Below, in pieces: positions 8,846-17,146 of a stretch of 64,000 nucleotides of DNA; the stretch's first letter is position 1; each line of letters starts with the position of its first letter. Both the position numbers and the translations under genes were made by a program. The stretch covers positions 558,001 to 622,000 of the forward strand of contig NZ_JAPDPF010000002.1 in NCBI RefSeq assembly GCF_026283925.1, given 5' to 3'. The notes under the pieces are model-generated. The model was not told the origin of the DNA, made no database searches, and worked only from the letters and a program-made list of their open reading frames with translations. Source of the DNA: Dyella halodurans (GTDB lineage Bacteria > Pseudomonadota > Gammaproteobacteria > Xanthomonadales > Rhodanobacteraceae).

Positions 8846-10405
8846 TCAGCTGTAGGTGCGCATGCCGCGCAGACCGCCGGCGAGTGAATAAGCCTCGCGC
8901 AATCCGTTGGCACGCAGAAGACGCGCCGCGTGCCCGCTGCGCTGGCCACTCGCGCAAACCAGCAGTGGGCGACACGTGGTCAACTCGTTCGCGCGAGCGA
9001 GGACTTGGGCAGACGGAATACTCAGCGACGGTACGCCAGGCAAGGGATCGAGCGCGATCTCAGCGGCTTCACGCAGGTCGACCAGGGTGAAGCCGGAGGC
9101 AATCGCATCCTCCAGCCTATCGAAGACGAGATCGACATCAGCCTGCTCGCGCGCCAGCGCCAAGGCCGCGCGCGCCACCTCGGCGCAGCCGCCATGCAAG
9201 GCACAACCCTGGGCGGCATCGATGGGCAGTCGCTGCATGTTGAGGTCGAGCAGGTTGACCAGCAGCAAGGCGTCTGCTTGCGGACGCGGCAGGTCGAGCA
9301 GGATTTTCAAGGCCTCGGCCGCCTGCAGCGTGCCGAGCACGCCGGGCACCGGGCCAAGCACGCCGGACTGCACGCAACTGCCGACGGTCTCCGGCGCCGG
9401 CGCCTGCGGCCACAGGCAACGCAGGCATGGCATGCCTGGCCGCGCCGCAATCACCTGCAACTGCCCCTCGTACTGGTACACGCTGGCCATGATCAGTGGC
9501 GTGCCACTCAGCACGGCAGCGTCGCTGCTCAAATAGCGGCTGCGCATATCGTCGGTGCATTCCACCACCAGGTCGAATTCGCGGAACACCTCCAGCGCGT
9601 CACTGGCGCGCAGGGGTTCCGTCCAGGTGCGTACCTTCACCGCAGGATTCAGCGCCGCGAGACGACGGGCGGCCAGATCCACCTTGCGTTCGCCAATGTC
9701 GCGCGCGTCGTACATCGTCTGTCGATGCAGGTTGCTTGCATCCAGACGATCGCCGTCGACGATGCCCAGCGTTCCCACGCCCGCACCCGCCAGGTAGCTG
9801 AGCACCGGACAACCCAGACCACCGGCACCGATGACCAGCACCCGCGATGCCGCCAGCTTCGCCTGCCCTGCGTCACCTACCTCGCGCAGGCGGGTCTGGC
9901 GCGAGTAGTCGGGTACGAAGGCCTTCGCGTGGTCGTGATGCACGTGAGGCGGGTGCGCTTTGTGTTCGTGTTCGTGCTCGCGATACACATGGGTGCAGGC
10001 CACCCACTCGGACGCGCCGGTGAGATAGTGTTCCTTCTTCCAGATCGGTAGCCGATGCTTGATCTCGTCGATGATGTAGCGGCAGGCGCGGAACGCCTCG
10101 TCGCGATGCGGCGCGCATGCCCCTACCCATACCGCCAGGTCGCCAACCTGCAGATGCCCCGTACGATGCATGCAACGCGCATCGGTAACGCCGTAACGGG
10201 CCATCGCTTCCTCGAGGATGCGTTCGCCTTCCACCTGGGCCAGCTCGGCATAGGCCTCGTACTCCAGCCCATCCACCTCGCGCCCCTCGTTGCTGTCGCG
10301 CACCCAGCCTTCGAACGCGCAAAACCCGCCGCTGCCGGGGTGCTTCAACGTATCGTGCAGCAAGCCGGTGTCAACGGGTTCGGCTGAAAGACGAAAGCGC
10401 ATCAT
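8846..10405 (-). CDS. Three-domain fusion: MoaE (molybdopterin synthase large subunit) - MoeB adenylyltransferase - rhodanese
   Basis: The 519-residue protein joins three steps of molybdopterin sulfur transfer. Residues about 1-150 are MoaE (GAFEGWVRD-like start, MHRTGHLQVGD, and the active-site lysines in PIWKKEHYLTGASEW). A histidine-rich linker follows (HEHEHK, then HPPHVHHDH, residues about 158-178). Residues about 180-420 are MoeB/ThiF-like, with GAGGLGCPVLSYLAGAG, Arg/Asp contacts in ECTDDMRSRY and the zinc pair CLRC. The second zinc pair looks altered (C-x5-C). Residues about 425-519 are a rhodanese domain with VCASGQRS. MoaE uses thiocarboxylated MoaD to make molybdopterin, MoeB adenylates MoaD, and the rhodanese may carry the sulfur. 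ATG 10405 overlaps the moaD stop (ATGA). Confidence 0.88.
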   Translation of the reverse strand: MMRFRLSAEPVDTGLLHDTLKHPGSGGFCAFEGWVRDSNEGREVDGLEYEAYAELAQVEGERILEEAMARYGVTDARCMHRTGHLQVGDLAVWVGACAPHRDEAFRACRYIIDEIKHRLPIWKKEHYLTGASEWVACTHVYREHEHEHKAHPPHVHHDHAKAFVPDYSRQTRLREVGDAGQAKLAASRVLVIGAGGLGCPVLSYLAGAGVGTLGIVDGDRLDASNLHRQTMYDARDIGERKVDLAARRLAALNPAVKVRTWTEPLRASDALEVFREFDLVVECTDDMRSRYLSSDAAVLSGTPLIMASVYQYEGQLQVIAARPGMPCLRCLWPQAPAPETVGSCVQSGVLGPVPGVLGTLQAAEALKILLDLPRPQADALLLVNLLDLNMQRLPIDAAQGCALHGGCAEVARAALALAREQADVDLVFDRLEDAIASGFTLVDLREAAEIALDPLPGVPSLSIPSAQVLARANELTTCRPLLVCASGQRSGHAARLLRANGLREAYSLAGGLRGMRTYS

Positions 10406-10644
10406 CCACCTGCCACCGGTGGAATGAAGACGATCGTATCGCCATCGCGCAGCGGGCGATCCCATGCGCTGAACTGCGCATTGACCGCCACCTTGAGTAC
10501 CTCGGCCGCCAGCGAGAAGCCACGACGCAAGCGCAGCTCCTCATACAGCTCGCGCAGCGACGAAGCAGCGGTGTTCACCTGCTCTCCGCTCATGCCGGCT
10601 TGTTCGCGCAACTGTGCGTAATACTGCAGATGCACCAGGATCAT
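10402..10644 (-). CDS. moaD: Molybdopterin synthase sulfur carrier subunit MoaD
   Basis: The 80-residue ubiquitin-like protein ends in the essential Gly-Gly (FIPPVAGG). That C-terminus is adenylated by MoeB and thiocarboxylated to donate sulfur to cyclic pyranopterin monophosphate. The N-terminal strand (ILVHLQYYAQLREQAG) and the LRDGDTIVFIPP strand match the family, and the length is normal. The gene overlaps both the mobA stop upstream and the moaE-moeB start downstream by 4 bases. The carrier and its two enzymes are therefore made together. Confidence 0.92.
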   Translation of the reverse strand: MILVHLQYYAQLREQAGMSGEQVNTAASSLRELYEELRLRRGFSLAAEVLKVAVNAQFSAWDRPLRDGDTIVFIPPVAGG

Positions 10645-11246
10645 GCCAGCGTCTCCAGGCGATGCTGCATGGCCTCACGCTCCTCCGGTGTATTGACGTT
10701 ATCCAGAGCCGCGCCGGGCGTCGGCAACAAGCGTGCACTCGATTGCATGAGTGCCTTGCGCGGGCAGTAGCTGCCGCTTTCATAACGTTGCCTGAGCAAA
10801 CCATGGCTGGCCGGCTCCCAGATCGCGCAGAGCGGCTCGGGCAGTCCGTCATGGCTGCTGGCAAAGGCGGTAGCCGCCACCGCGGGGTCGCGGCGCGTCA
10901 CCAATAGCTGCAAGGTGGCTGTGTCCAGCAGCGGCAGGTCGCAAGCCAATACCAGCCACGCCGCTTCGGGATATTCGTCCTGTGCTGAAAGAATCCCCGC
11001 GGCCGGACCGATCGCTTCATAACGATCGAGGATCAGCGGCAGACCGGCACGCAGCGGGTCATCGCGCTGCGTGTCGCGGGCCGATACAAAAGCGCGCTCC
11101 GTCACCGCTTGCAGCAGGCGCCACGCGCGCAGCAATTGCGGCTCGCCGCGATAGGCCAATGCCGCCTTATCCTGCTGCATGCGACGACTGGCGCCGCCCG
11201 TCAGCAGCAGTCCGTAAAGCGGAGGCACCTTGGACTGTCCGTTCAT
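10641..11246 (-). CDS. mobA: Molybdenum cofactor guanylyltransferase MobA
   Basis: The 201-residue protein has the GTP-binding motif LLTGGASRRMQQDKAALAYRG (the first G of the usual RMG is Q here), and ACDLPLLD with the metal-binding Asp. MobA joins GMP to Mo-molybdopterin to give the bis-MGD cofactor, the form used by both NapA and FdsA in this window. ATG 11246 overlaps the moaC stop by 4 bases. No mobB is visible, and mobB is dispensable in other bacteria. Confidence 0.9.
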   Translation of the reverse strand: MNGQSKVPPLYGLLLTGGASRRMQQDKAALAYRGEPQLLRAWRLLQAVTERAFVSARDTQRDDPLRAGLPLILDRYEAIGPAAGILSAQDEYPEAAWLVLACDLPLLDTATLQLLVTRRDPAVAATAFASSHDGLPEPLCAIWEPASHGLLRQRYESGSYCPRKALMQSSARLLPTPGAALDNVNTPEEREAMQHRLETLA

Positions 11247-11743
11247 GGCGTTTCCATTGCATCCGTCCCGATGTCGTGCTTGCCGCCGGTCTTCTTCAGC
11301 AGGCGGATATCGCCGATCACCATATCGTGCGACATCGCCTTGCACATGTCGTAGATGGTCAAGGCAGCGATGCTGGCGCCGGTCAGTGCTTCCATCTCCA
11401 CGCCGGTACTGCCGCGGCACGACACGGTGCAGTCGATCAGTGCATCGTTGTGTTCCATGCGAATGGCGATGTCGCAACGATCCAGGCTGAGCGGATGGCA
11501 TAGCGGAATCAGCTGCGGCGTGGCCTTGGCACCCATCACGCCGGCGATCTGCGCCACCGTCAGCACGGCACCCTTGGGCGTGACGTAGCCGGCGGCGTGC
11601 AGCGCCTGCGCCACCTCGGCAGGGAACGTAAGCCTTGCCCGCGCCTGGGCCGTGCGCTGCGTCACCGGCTTGGCGCCGACGTCGACCATGCGCGGCTGCT
11701 GTGCCTCGTCGACATGGGAAAGCTTGGCGGGAGGAAGGCTCAC
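11243..11743 (-). CDS. moaC: Cyclic pyranopterin monophosphate synthase MoaC
   Basis: The 166-residue protein has the MoaC signatures: MVDVGAKPVTQRTAQA near the N-terminus, LIPLCHPLSLDRCDI, VEMEALTGASIAALTIYDMCKA and the C-terminal LLKKTGGK with catalytic lysines. It converts the MoaA product to cyclic pyranopterin monophosphate. It lies 75 bases after moaA and overlaps mobA, in a minus-strand run that carries almost the whole cofactor pathway. Confidence 0.95.
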   Translation of the reverse strand: MSLPPAKLSHVDEAQQPRMVDVGAKPVTQRTAQARARLTFPAEVAQALHAAGYVTPKGAVLTVAQIAGVMGAKATPQLIPLCHPLSLDRCDIAIRMEHNDALIDCTVSCRGSTGVEMEALTGASIAALTIYDMCKAMSHDMVIGDIRLLKKTGGKHDIGTDAMETP

Positions 11744-11818
11744 ATCAGGCTCCGAAAGCGGGGCGGGTCAGGTGGAACATTATCGACCTGGTAGGCAGCA
11801 GTGGCATTAAGAAACCGT

Positions 11819-12868
11819 CTAGCCGCCGATGTAATGCATTTCGATCTTGTGCCGCTTCTTGCCATGGCGTTCGGCGCGCTCCTCGCTGTAACGGTCGTTG
11901 CGGCCCAGCCACACCTCGCGCAGGCGTTGCGTCAACGCCTCGTCGCTGGCGCCACCACGCAGGGCAGCCCGGAAATCCGTGCCCTCGGTAGCGAACAGGC
12001 AGGTGTACAACATACCTTCCGATGACAGCCGCGCGCGGCTACAACCACCACAGAATGGCTGGCTGATCGAGGAAATCATGCCGATCTCGCCTGCACCATC
12101 GAGGAAGCGATAACGCGTAGCCACCTCGCCCGGGTAGGTCGGCGGCACGGCGCGCAGCGGCCAGCGCGCGTCGATCAGCGCGATCAGTTCCTGCGACGGC
12201 ACCACGTCCTCGATGCTCCAGTCATTGCGATTGCCCACATCCATGTATTCGATGAAACGCACGACGATGCCGCTGCCGCGAAAGCGCTCGACCAGGTCGG
12301 GCACGGTATGTTCGTTGACGCCACGCTGCACCACGGTATTGAGCTTGACCCCATGCGGGAAGTCCGCCGCCCGGGCGGCTTCGATGCCGGCCATCACGTC
12401 GTCCAGTGCGCCCCGCCCACCGCTCATGCGATGGAACAGGGCGGGATCGAGCGTATCCAGGCTGACGGTGACACGATCGAGTCCAGCGTCACGCAGTTCC
12501 CTGGCGTGCCGGGCCAACAGCACGCCATTGGTGGTCAAGGCCAGGTCGGTGATGCCTGGAATGCCGCGCAAACGCGCCACCAGCTCGGCCAGATGCGGCC
12601 GCAACAAAGGCTCGCCGCCGGTGAGGCGCAGCTTGCTGACGCCCAGCGCGGCGGCCAGGCGGCATAGCCGCTCGATCTCGTCGAAGCTCAACCGCTCGTC
12701 GTTGCGCAGGAAGCTGAAGTGCTCGCCATAGGTCGTTTCGGGCATGCAATACGGACAGCGGAAGTTGCAGCGGTCCATCACCGAAATGCGCAGGTCGTGC
12801 AGGGGTCGACCGCGCTGATCCCGCGGCAATGCCGTCGCTGTGTCGTCGCTGGCCTGGAACAGGTTCAT
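11819..12868 (-). CDS. moaA: GTP 3',8-cyclase MoaA (radical SAM)
   Basis: The 349-residue protein has the radical-SAM cluster CNFRCPYC (C-x3-C-x2-C) near residue 31, the SAM contact TGGEPLLRPH, and the second 4Fe-4S site CGGC-x13-C near residue 260 that binds GTP. It ends in the Gly-Gly needed for activity (HYIGG). It carries out the first step of molybdopterin synthesis from GTP. ATG 12868 lies one base after the moeA stop. An upstream in-frame stretch to 12940 does not match the family. Confidence 0.95.
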   Translation of the reverse strand: MNLFQASDDTATALPRDQRGRPLHDLRISVMDRCNFRCPYCMPETTYGEHFSFLRNDERLSFDEIERLCRLAAALGVSKLRLTGGEPLLRPHLAELVARLRGIPGITDLALTTNGVLLARHARELRDAGLDRVTVSLDTLDPALFHRMSGGRGALDDVMAGIEAARAADFPHGVKLNTVVQRGVNEHTVPDLVERFRGSGIVVRFIEYMDVGNRNDWSIEDVVPSQELIALIDARWPLRAVPPTYPGEVATRYRFLDGAGEIGMISSISQPFCGGCSRARLSSEGMLYTCLFATEGTDFRAALRGGASDEALTQRLREVWLGRNDRYSEERAERHGKKRHKIEMHYIGG

Positions 12869-12869
12869 G

Positions 12870-14078
12870 TCACCACCGATGGAACTCGACCACGCTGCCC
12901 GCCGGCACGCGAGCGTTGCCAGGCGGCAGCTGCACGACACCGTGCGTGTGCGGCAGCGCGGAGAAATCGCCCGACGTGCGCGCCGGCACTGGCCTGGCCA
13001 CGCTCCGGCCCTGCGCGTCGGTTTGCACGTAGGCGGGCACGAAACAGGTCAGCATGGGGTTGGTATCCACCTCAGCCTCAAGCCGGACGACTTCGGTCGG
13101 CGCCGGCTTCATGCCCAGCGAAACCAGCAGGGCCGGCTTGACATAGCGGATGGCGCAGACCAGCGCAGACACCGGGTTGCCCGGAAGCGCAAAGACTGCC
13201 TGTTGCCGCGGCCCAATGCCAAACCACATCGGCTTGCCGGGCCGTTGGGCAATGCGATGAAACACGCGCCGCACGCCGAGCGCATCCAGTGCCGCCGGCA
13301 CATAGTCGCGCTGCCCCATCGACACGCCGCCCGACAGGATCAGTACGTCGTGTTCGCCCAGCAGGCGGGTCAGCCGGTCCTGGGTGGCGGCGACATCGTC
13401 GGCAATGTGTTCCAGCGCGATACGATCGAAGCCATGCAGTCGCAACGCGGTGGCGATGGCGATGTCGTTGGAACGCCGAATCTGCCCTTCGCCCAGCGAC
13501 GAGCCCACGTCCACCAGCTCATCGCCGGTCGAAACGATGGCAATGGATGGCGTCTTGCCCACTTCAACACTGGCCAGGCCGTTCGCGGCAAGGAGCGCCG
13601 CTTCGGGCGCACCGATGCGCATGCCAGCCTCAAGCAGCCGGGTTCCGGCCACGCAGTCCGAAGCGCGCGCATGAATGAATTGCCCGCGGCTGGGCTGGTA
13701 ACCATCGATGAGCTGGTAATGCGCCGAGTCGCGGCGAAGCTGCTCCACCGGAATCACGCAATCGCAACCGATCGGCAACATGGCGCCGGTGGTGACTTCG
13801 ATACAGCCCGTCGCGTCAGCAAGCGTCTGCATCGACATGCCAGCCATCTGGGAACCGGCCAGGGTGAACTCGCGCGGCAGTGACGCGCTCCAGCGCACCG
13901 CGATGCCATCCATCATCACGCGATCGAACGGCGGGTGATCGTGCTCGGCATGGACTGCCTGGCGCAGGATGCGGCCAGCGGCCCGGTCCAGCCTGATGCG
14001 CTCACTGCCGAACGACGGCATGTGTTGCGCGATCAGGGCTTCCGCCTCGGCGATGCTGAGCAACTCGGTCAGGGACAT
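12870..14078 (-). CDS. moeA: Molybdopterin molybdenumtransferase MoeA (copy 1)
   Basis: The 402-residue protein has the MoeA domain order: N-terminal domains with FDRVMMDGIAVRW, the MPT/molybdate-binding central domain with VSTGDELVDVG and LSGGVSMGQRDYV, and a C-terminal barrel with PGNPVSALVC. MoeA inserts molybdate into adenylated molybdopterin. ATG 14078 begins MSLTELLS. It sits 89 bases after modC and one base before moaA. A second moeA lies at 17147-18406; the two differ clearly in sequence, so they are old paralogues. Confidence 0.93.
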   Translation of the reverse strand: MSLTELLSIAEAEALIAQHMPSFGSERIRLDRAAGRILRQAVHAEHDHPPFDRVMMDGIAVRWSASLPREFTLAGSQMAGMSMQTLADATGCIEVTTGAMLPIGCDCVIPVEQLRRDSAHYQLIDGYQPSRGQFIHARASDCVAGTRLLEAGMRIGAPEAALLAANGLASVEVGKTPSIAIVSTGDELVDVGSSLGEGQIRRSNDIAIATALRLHGFDRIALEHIADDVAATQDRLTRLLGEHDVLILSGGVSMGQRDYVPAALDALGVRRVFHRIAQRPGKPMWFGIGPRQQAVFALPGNPVSALVCAIRYVKPALLVSLGMKPAPTEVVRLEAEVDTNPMLTCFVPAYVQTDAQGRSVARPVPARTSGDFSALPHTHGVVQLPPGNARVPAGSVVEFHRW

Positions 14079-14167
14079 GGCAATGCGCGGTTGTAGCCGG
14101 TGGCACCCAGGGGGCAGCGCTGCCAAGGATTATGGTGAGCGCCCTGCAGGATCACAACCGCGCCAGC

Positions 14168-15256
14168 TCACGCGCCCAGGGCCACGGCTTTGACCTGCGC
14201 CCAAATCTGGTTGCCAGGCGCCAGCCCCAGAGCGTGCCAGGATCGGCGGGTGATCCGTGCGAGCAGGATGCTGCCCCCCGCATCCAGCTGTACCAGGCAT
14301 TGCGAGGGATGGTCGGCGTCGGCCATGGCCAGGATGCGGCAAGGAATCTGGTTCAGCGCACTGCTTCCTGCCACGGGTGCGCGGGCCAGCACGATGTCGC
14401 GCGCACCGATGCGGCAGCGCAAGGCCTGGCCGACGACTTCGTGGCGATAAGGCAGCCACAGCTTGCCGCCCGAAAAGGCCAGCTCGATCAGCTGGTCGTG
14501 CGCGTCGTAGCCGGTCACCCTGCCCTCGATCACGGCGCCGACCGCCTCGCCCAGCGCCGGCGGCAGATCCAGGCGGGTCAGCGTCGCCTGCAGCGGCCCC
14601 TGGGCCACCACATGTCCGGCATCGAGCAAGACCAGGTGATCGGCCAGGCGGGCCACCTCGTCAATGTTGTGGCTCACGTAGATCATTGGCACCGCGAGCG
14701 AGGCGTGCAGGCTTTCCAGGCAACCGAGCAGTTCGGAGCGGGCGGCCACGTCCAGTGCCGACAAGGGCTCGTCGAACAACAGCAAGGCCGGATCGGACAG
14801 CAAGGCGCGCACCATCGCCACTCGCTGGCGCTCGCCACCGGACAGCGTGTCGACGCGTCGATCGAGCAAGGCACGCAGACCAAAGCGGTCGATCAGCCCT
14901 TCGCGATCGACATGCGCCGGCCGACCGGCACGTCGAAAGCCAAAATCGAGATTGCCCGCGACGGATCGGTGCTCGAACAGGCTCGGTTCCTGGAAGACAT
15001 AACCCAGTCGCCGCCGGTGCGGTGGCACGAAGACACGATGGGCGTCGTCCTGCCAGACCTGCTTGCCGAAGGTCACCCGGCCCCGGCCACCACGCTCGAG
15101 CCCGGCGATCGCGCGCAGGCAACTCGTCTTGCCCGCGCCGGACGGACCAAACAGCGCGGTGATGCCGCGCGGTGGCAGGTCGAAGTCGACATCCAGGGCG
15201 AGTGCGCCTTGGCGCCACGCCAGCTTGGCGTACAAGCCATGCTCGGCTTCAGGCAC
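14168..15256 (-). CDS. modC: Molybdate ABC transporter ATP-binding protein ModC
   Basis: The 362-residue protein has an N-terminal ATPase domain (Walker A GPSGAGKT near residue 33, signature LSGGERQRVAMVRALL, Walker B LLLFDEP, His loop VSHNIDE) and a C-terminal TOBE/Mop domain that binds molybdate and can regulate transport. GTG 15256 was chosen: it overlaps the modB stop by 8 bases and gives the normal ModC length. A longer in-frame reading into modB has no family match. It powers molybdate import with ModA and ModB. Confidence 0.92.
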   Translation of the reverse strand: MPEAEHGLYAKLAWRQGALALDVDFDLPPRGITALFGPSGAGKTSCLRAIAGLERGGRGRVTFGKQVWQDDAHRVFVPPHRRRLGYVFQEPSLFEHRSVAGNLDFGFRRAGRPAHVDREGLIDRFGLRALLDRRVDTLSGGERQRVAMVRALLSDPALLLFDEPLSALDVAARSELLGCLESLHASLAVPMIYVSHNIDEVARLADHLVLLDAGHVVAQGPLQATLTRLDLPPALGEAVGAVIEGRVTGYDAHDQLIELAFSGGKLWLPYRHEVVGQALRCRIGARDIVLARAPVAGSSALNQIPCRILAMADADHPSQCLVQLDAGGSILLARITRRSWHALGLAPGNQIWAQVKAVALGA

Positions 15257-15932
15257 GCGCGTGCCTGCGCGAGCGCAACAGCGACGTGGCCAGCAAGGCC
15301 ACAAACGAAACCAGCAACAGGCAAAGCGACAAGACATGCGCCTGGTGATACTCGCCGGCCTGGACGTGATCGTAGATGCGCATCGAGACCACCCGGGTCA
15401 GGCCCGGAATATTGCCGCCGATCATCAACACCACGCCGAATTCGCCCACCGTATGCGCGAAACCCAGCACGGCTCCGGTAACTACGCCGGGCAGGGCCAG
15501 CGGCAGTGCCACCGAGACGAAGCGGTCCAGCGGCCCCGCACCCAGGCATGCGGCCACTTCCAGCGGCTGCCGGCCAATGGCGTCGAAAGCGTTGTGCAGC
15601 GGCTGCACCACGAAGGGCAAGGAGTACAGCATCGAGGCCACCACCAGGCCCTGGAACGTAAATGGCAGGGTCGCCAGACCGAGCGCCGCCATCAACCGTC
15701 CCACCACACCGTGGGGACCAAGCAGCATCAACAGGTAGAAGCCGAGCACCGTCGGCGGCAACACCAGCGGCAGTGCCACCACGGCGGCGATGGGTCGCCG
15801 CCAGCGTGAACGCGTTTGTGACAGCCACCACGCCAACGGCGCACCCAGCAGCAAGAGCAGTACGGTTACCGTGGTGGCCAGCCGCAAGGTAAGCCAAAGC
15901 GCCTGCAGATCCTCGCCGGACAGTAGGGACAC
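15249..15932 (-). CDS. modB: Molybdate ABC transporter permease ModB
   Basis: The 227-residue inner-membrane protein has about five transmembrane segments and the cytoplasmic EAA-type loop ACLGAGPLDRFVSVALPLALPG that contacts ModC. The motif HTVGEFGVVLMIGGNIPG is characteristic of ModB and related permeases. It starts 5 bases after the modA stop and overlaps modC. Confidence 0.92.
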   Translation of the reverse strand: MSLLSGEDLQALWLTLRLATTVTVLLLLLGAPLAWWLSQTRSRWRRPIAAVVALPLVLPPTVLGFYLLMLLGPHGVVGRLMAALGLATLPFTFQGLVVASMLYSLPFVVQPLHNAFDAIGRQPLEVAACLGAGPLDRFVSVALPLALPGVVTGAVLGFAHTVGEFGVVLMIGGNIPGLTRVVSMRIYDHVQAGEYHQAHVLSLCLLLVSFVALLATSLLRSRRHARA

Positions 15933-15937
15933 GGCGC

Positions 15938-16714
15938 TCAGTGCTCCCCGGTGTCAGGAAGATTGAAGCCGTACTTGGCGAAGATCGCCCGCGCATCCTC
16001 ACCCTGCACGTAGGTCGCAAAATCCTGTGCCAGCGCATTATCAGCACCACGCTGGGTCAGCACAAAGCTCTGCTGCAGGGGTTCGTACAACGAGGGCGGC
16101 ACCAGGATATAACTGCCCTTGCCGGTCCACGCCCGCGCCAGCGACTCGGCGATGATGCCGACCTGGGCATTGCCGCTCTGCGCAAACTCCGCCGTCTGCG
16201 CAATGTCATTGCCGAACACCAGGCGCGGCTGCAACGCGTCCCACACGCCTGCTGCGCGCAAGGCCTGCTCGGCCCGCTTGCCGTAGGGTGCGTGTTGCGG
16301 ATTGGCGATCGCGATACGCCCGAAGGAGGGCTGCAGCAGGTCGGCCACGCGCACTTCGCTCATGTCGAAACTGGCGCTCCACAGCACGAGGTGTCCGTAA
16401 GCGTAGGGCACGGGCTGGCCACTGGCCTTGCCTTCGGCCACCAGTCTCTTCGGGTAACTGCTGTCTGCCGAAAAGAACAGGTCGAACGGGGCGCCTTCTT
16501 CGATCAGCGTCAGCAGATTGCCGGACGAGCCGTACGCCACGTCGATCCTGCTATCGGGGTGGCCCTGCTTATAGGCATCCACCAGTGTGTTCATCACCCC
16601 ATTCAGATCGGCCGCCGCCGCTATCGTGATGTGATCATCGTCCGCTGCTGCGGGCGTCCACGGCAACAGCGTCATGCTCAAGGCCAGCAGTCGAAGCAAG
16701 AAAAGGCGAGTCAT
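15938..16714 (-). CDS. modA: Periplasmic molybdate-binding protein ModA
   Basis: The 258-residue protein has a signal peptide (MTRLFLLRLLALSMTLLPWT, cleavage near AAA-DDD) and the ModA fold: ITIAAAADLNGVMNTLVDAY, YGSSGNLLTLIEEGAPFDLF with oxyanion contacts, and IANPQHAPYGKRAEQAL. It captures molybdate for ModBC. ATG 16714 gives a proper signal peptide; the longer in-frame reading to 16831 does not. It lies first in modABC, 73 bases after the small unknown gene, within the same minus-strand run. No ModE box of the E. coli type was seen upstream. Confidence 0.92.
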   Translation of the reverse strand: MTRLFLLRLLALSMTLLPWTPAAADDDHITIAAAADLNGVMNTLVDAYKQGHPDSRIDVAYGSSGNLLTLIEEGAPFDLFFSADSSYPKRLVAEGKASGQPVPYAYGHLVLWSASFDMSEVRVADLLQPSFGRIAIANPQHAPYGKRAEQALRAAGVWDALQPRLVFGNDIAQTAEFAQSGNAQVGIIAESLARAWTGKGSYILVPPSLYEPLQQSFVLTQRGADNALAQDFATYVQGEDARAIFAKYGFNLPDTGEH

Positions 16715-16787
16715 ACGATCCCATCTCCATTTGCGTCCATCGTGTCGGCGTGCTGAGAGTAGCCCAACCGAAGCGTATGCGGATTGC

Positions 16788-17132
16788 CTACGACGACCGG
16801 CGTCGGCGCACGCTTTCGCGAACGTCGACATCGAACAGCAGCTTCAGCGCATCAGCGTCGCCTGTGCCGGCCAGGATGAACTTCAAGCCTTCCCGGGTAG
16901 GCAGCCGCCGCGCATGATCGCGCACCGCGGCCTCGGGAATCTCGATCTGCCAGGTGTCGGCCCGCCCCGAGAAACTGGCGGTATCGCCTGCGCCCAGCCG
17001 TACCGTGCAGGTCAAGGTGAAAGCCTGTGCAAAGGCCGTGCGCGACACCAGGGCATCGCCCGCCATCAACGTGGCCAGCTCAACCTCACCGATGCGGACG
17101 CGCAGGTTCTGGCCTTCGATCTGCAGTTTCAT
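16788..17132 (-). CDS. Conserved small protein of the molybdenum operon, function unknown
   Basis: This 114-residue soluble protein begins MKLQIEGQNLRVRIGEVELA. It lacks cysteines, a signal peptide and membrane segments. The opening resembles small proteins of the DUF7009 type, but I am not certain of that match. It lies between moeA2 (14 bases before) and modA (73 bases after) on the same strand, so a link to molybdenum metabolism is likely by context only. Its C-terminus is arginine-rich (SVRRRRSS). Confidence 0.7.
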   Translation of the reverse strand: MKLQIEGQNLRVRIGEVELATLMAGDALVSRTAFAQAFTLTCTVRLGAGDTASFSGRADTWQIEIPEAAVRDHARRLPTREGLKFILAGTGDADALKLLFDVDVRESVRRRRSS

Positions 17133-17146
17133 GCTGGTGTTCCCTG

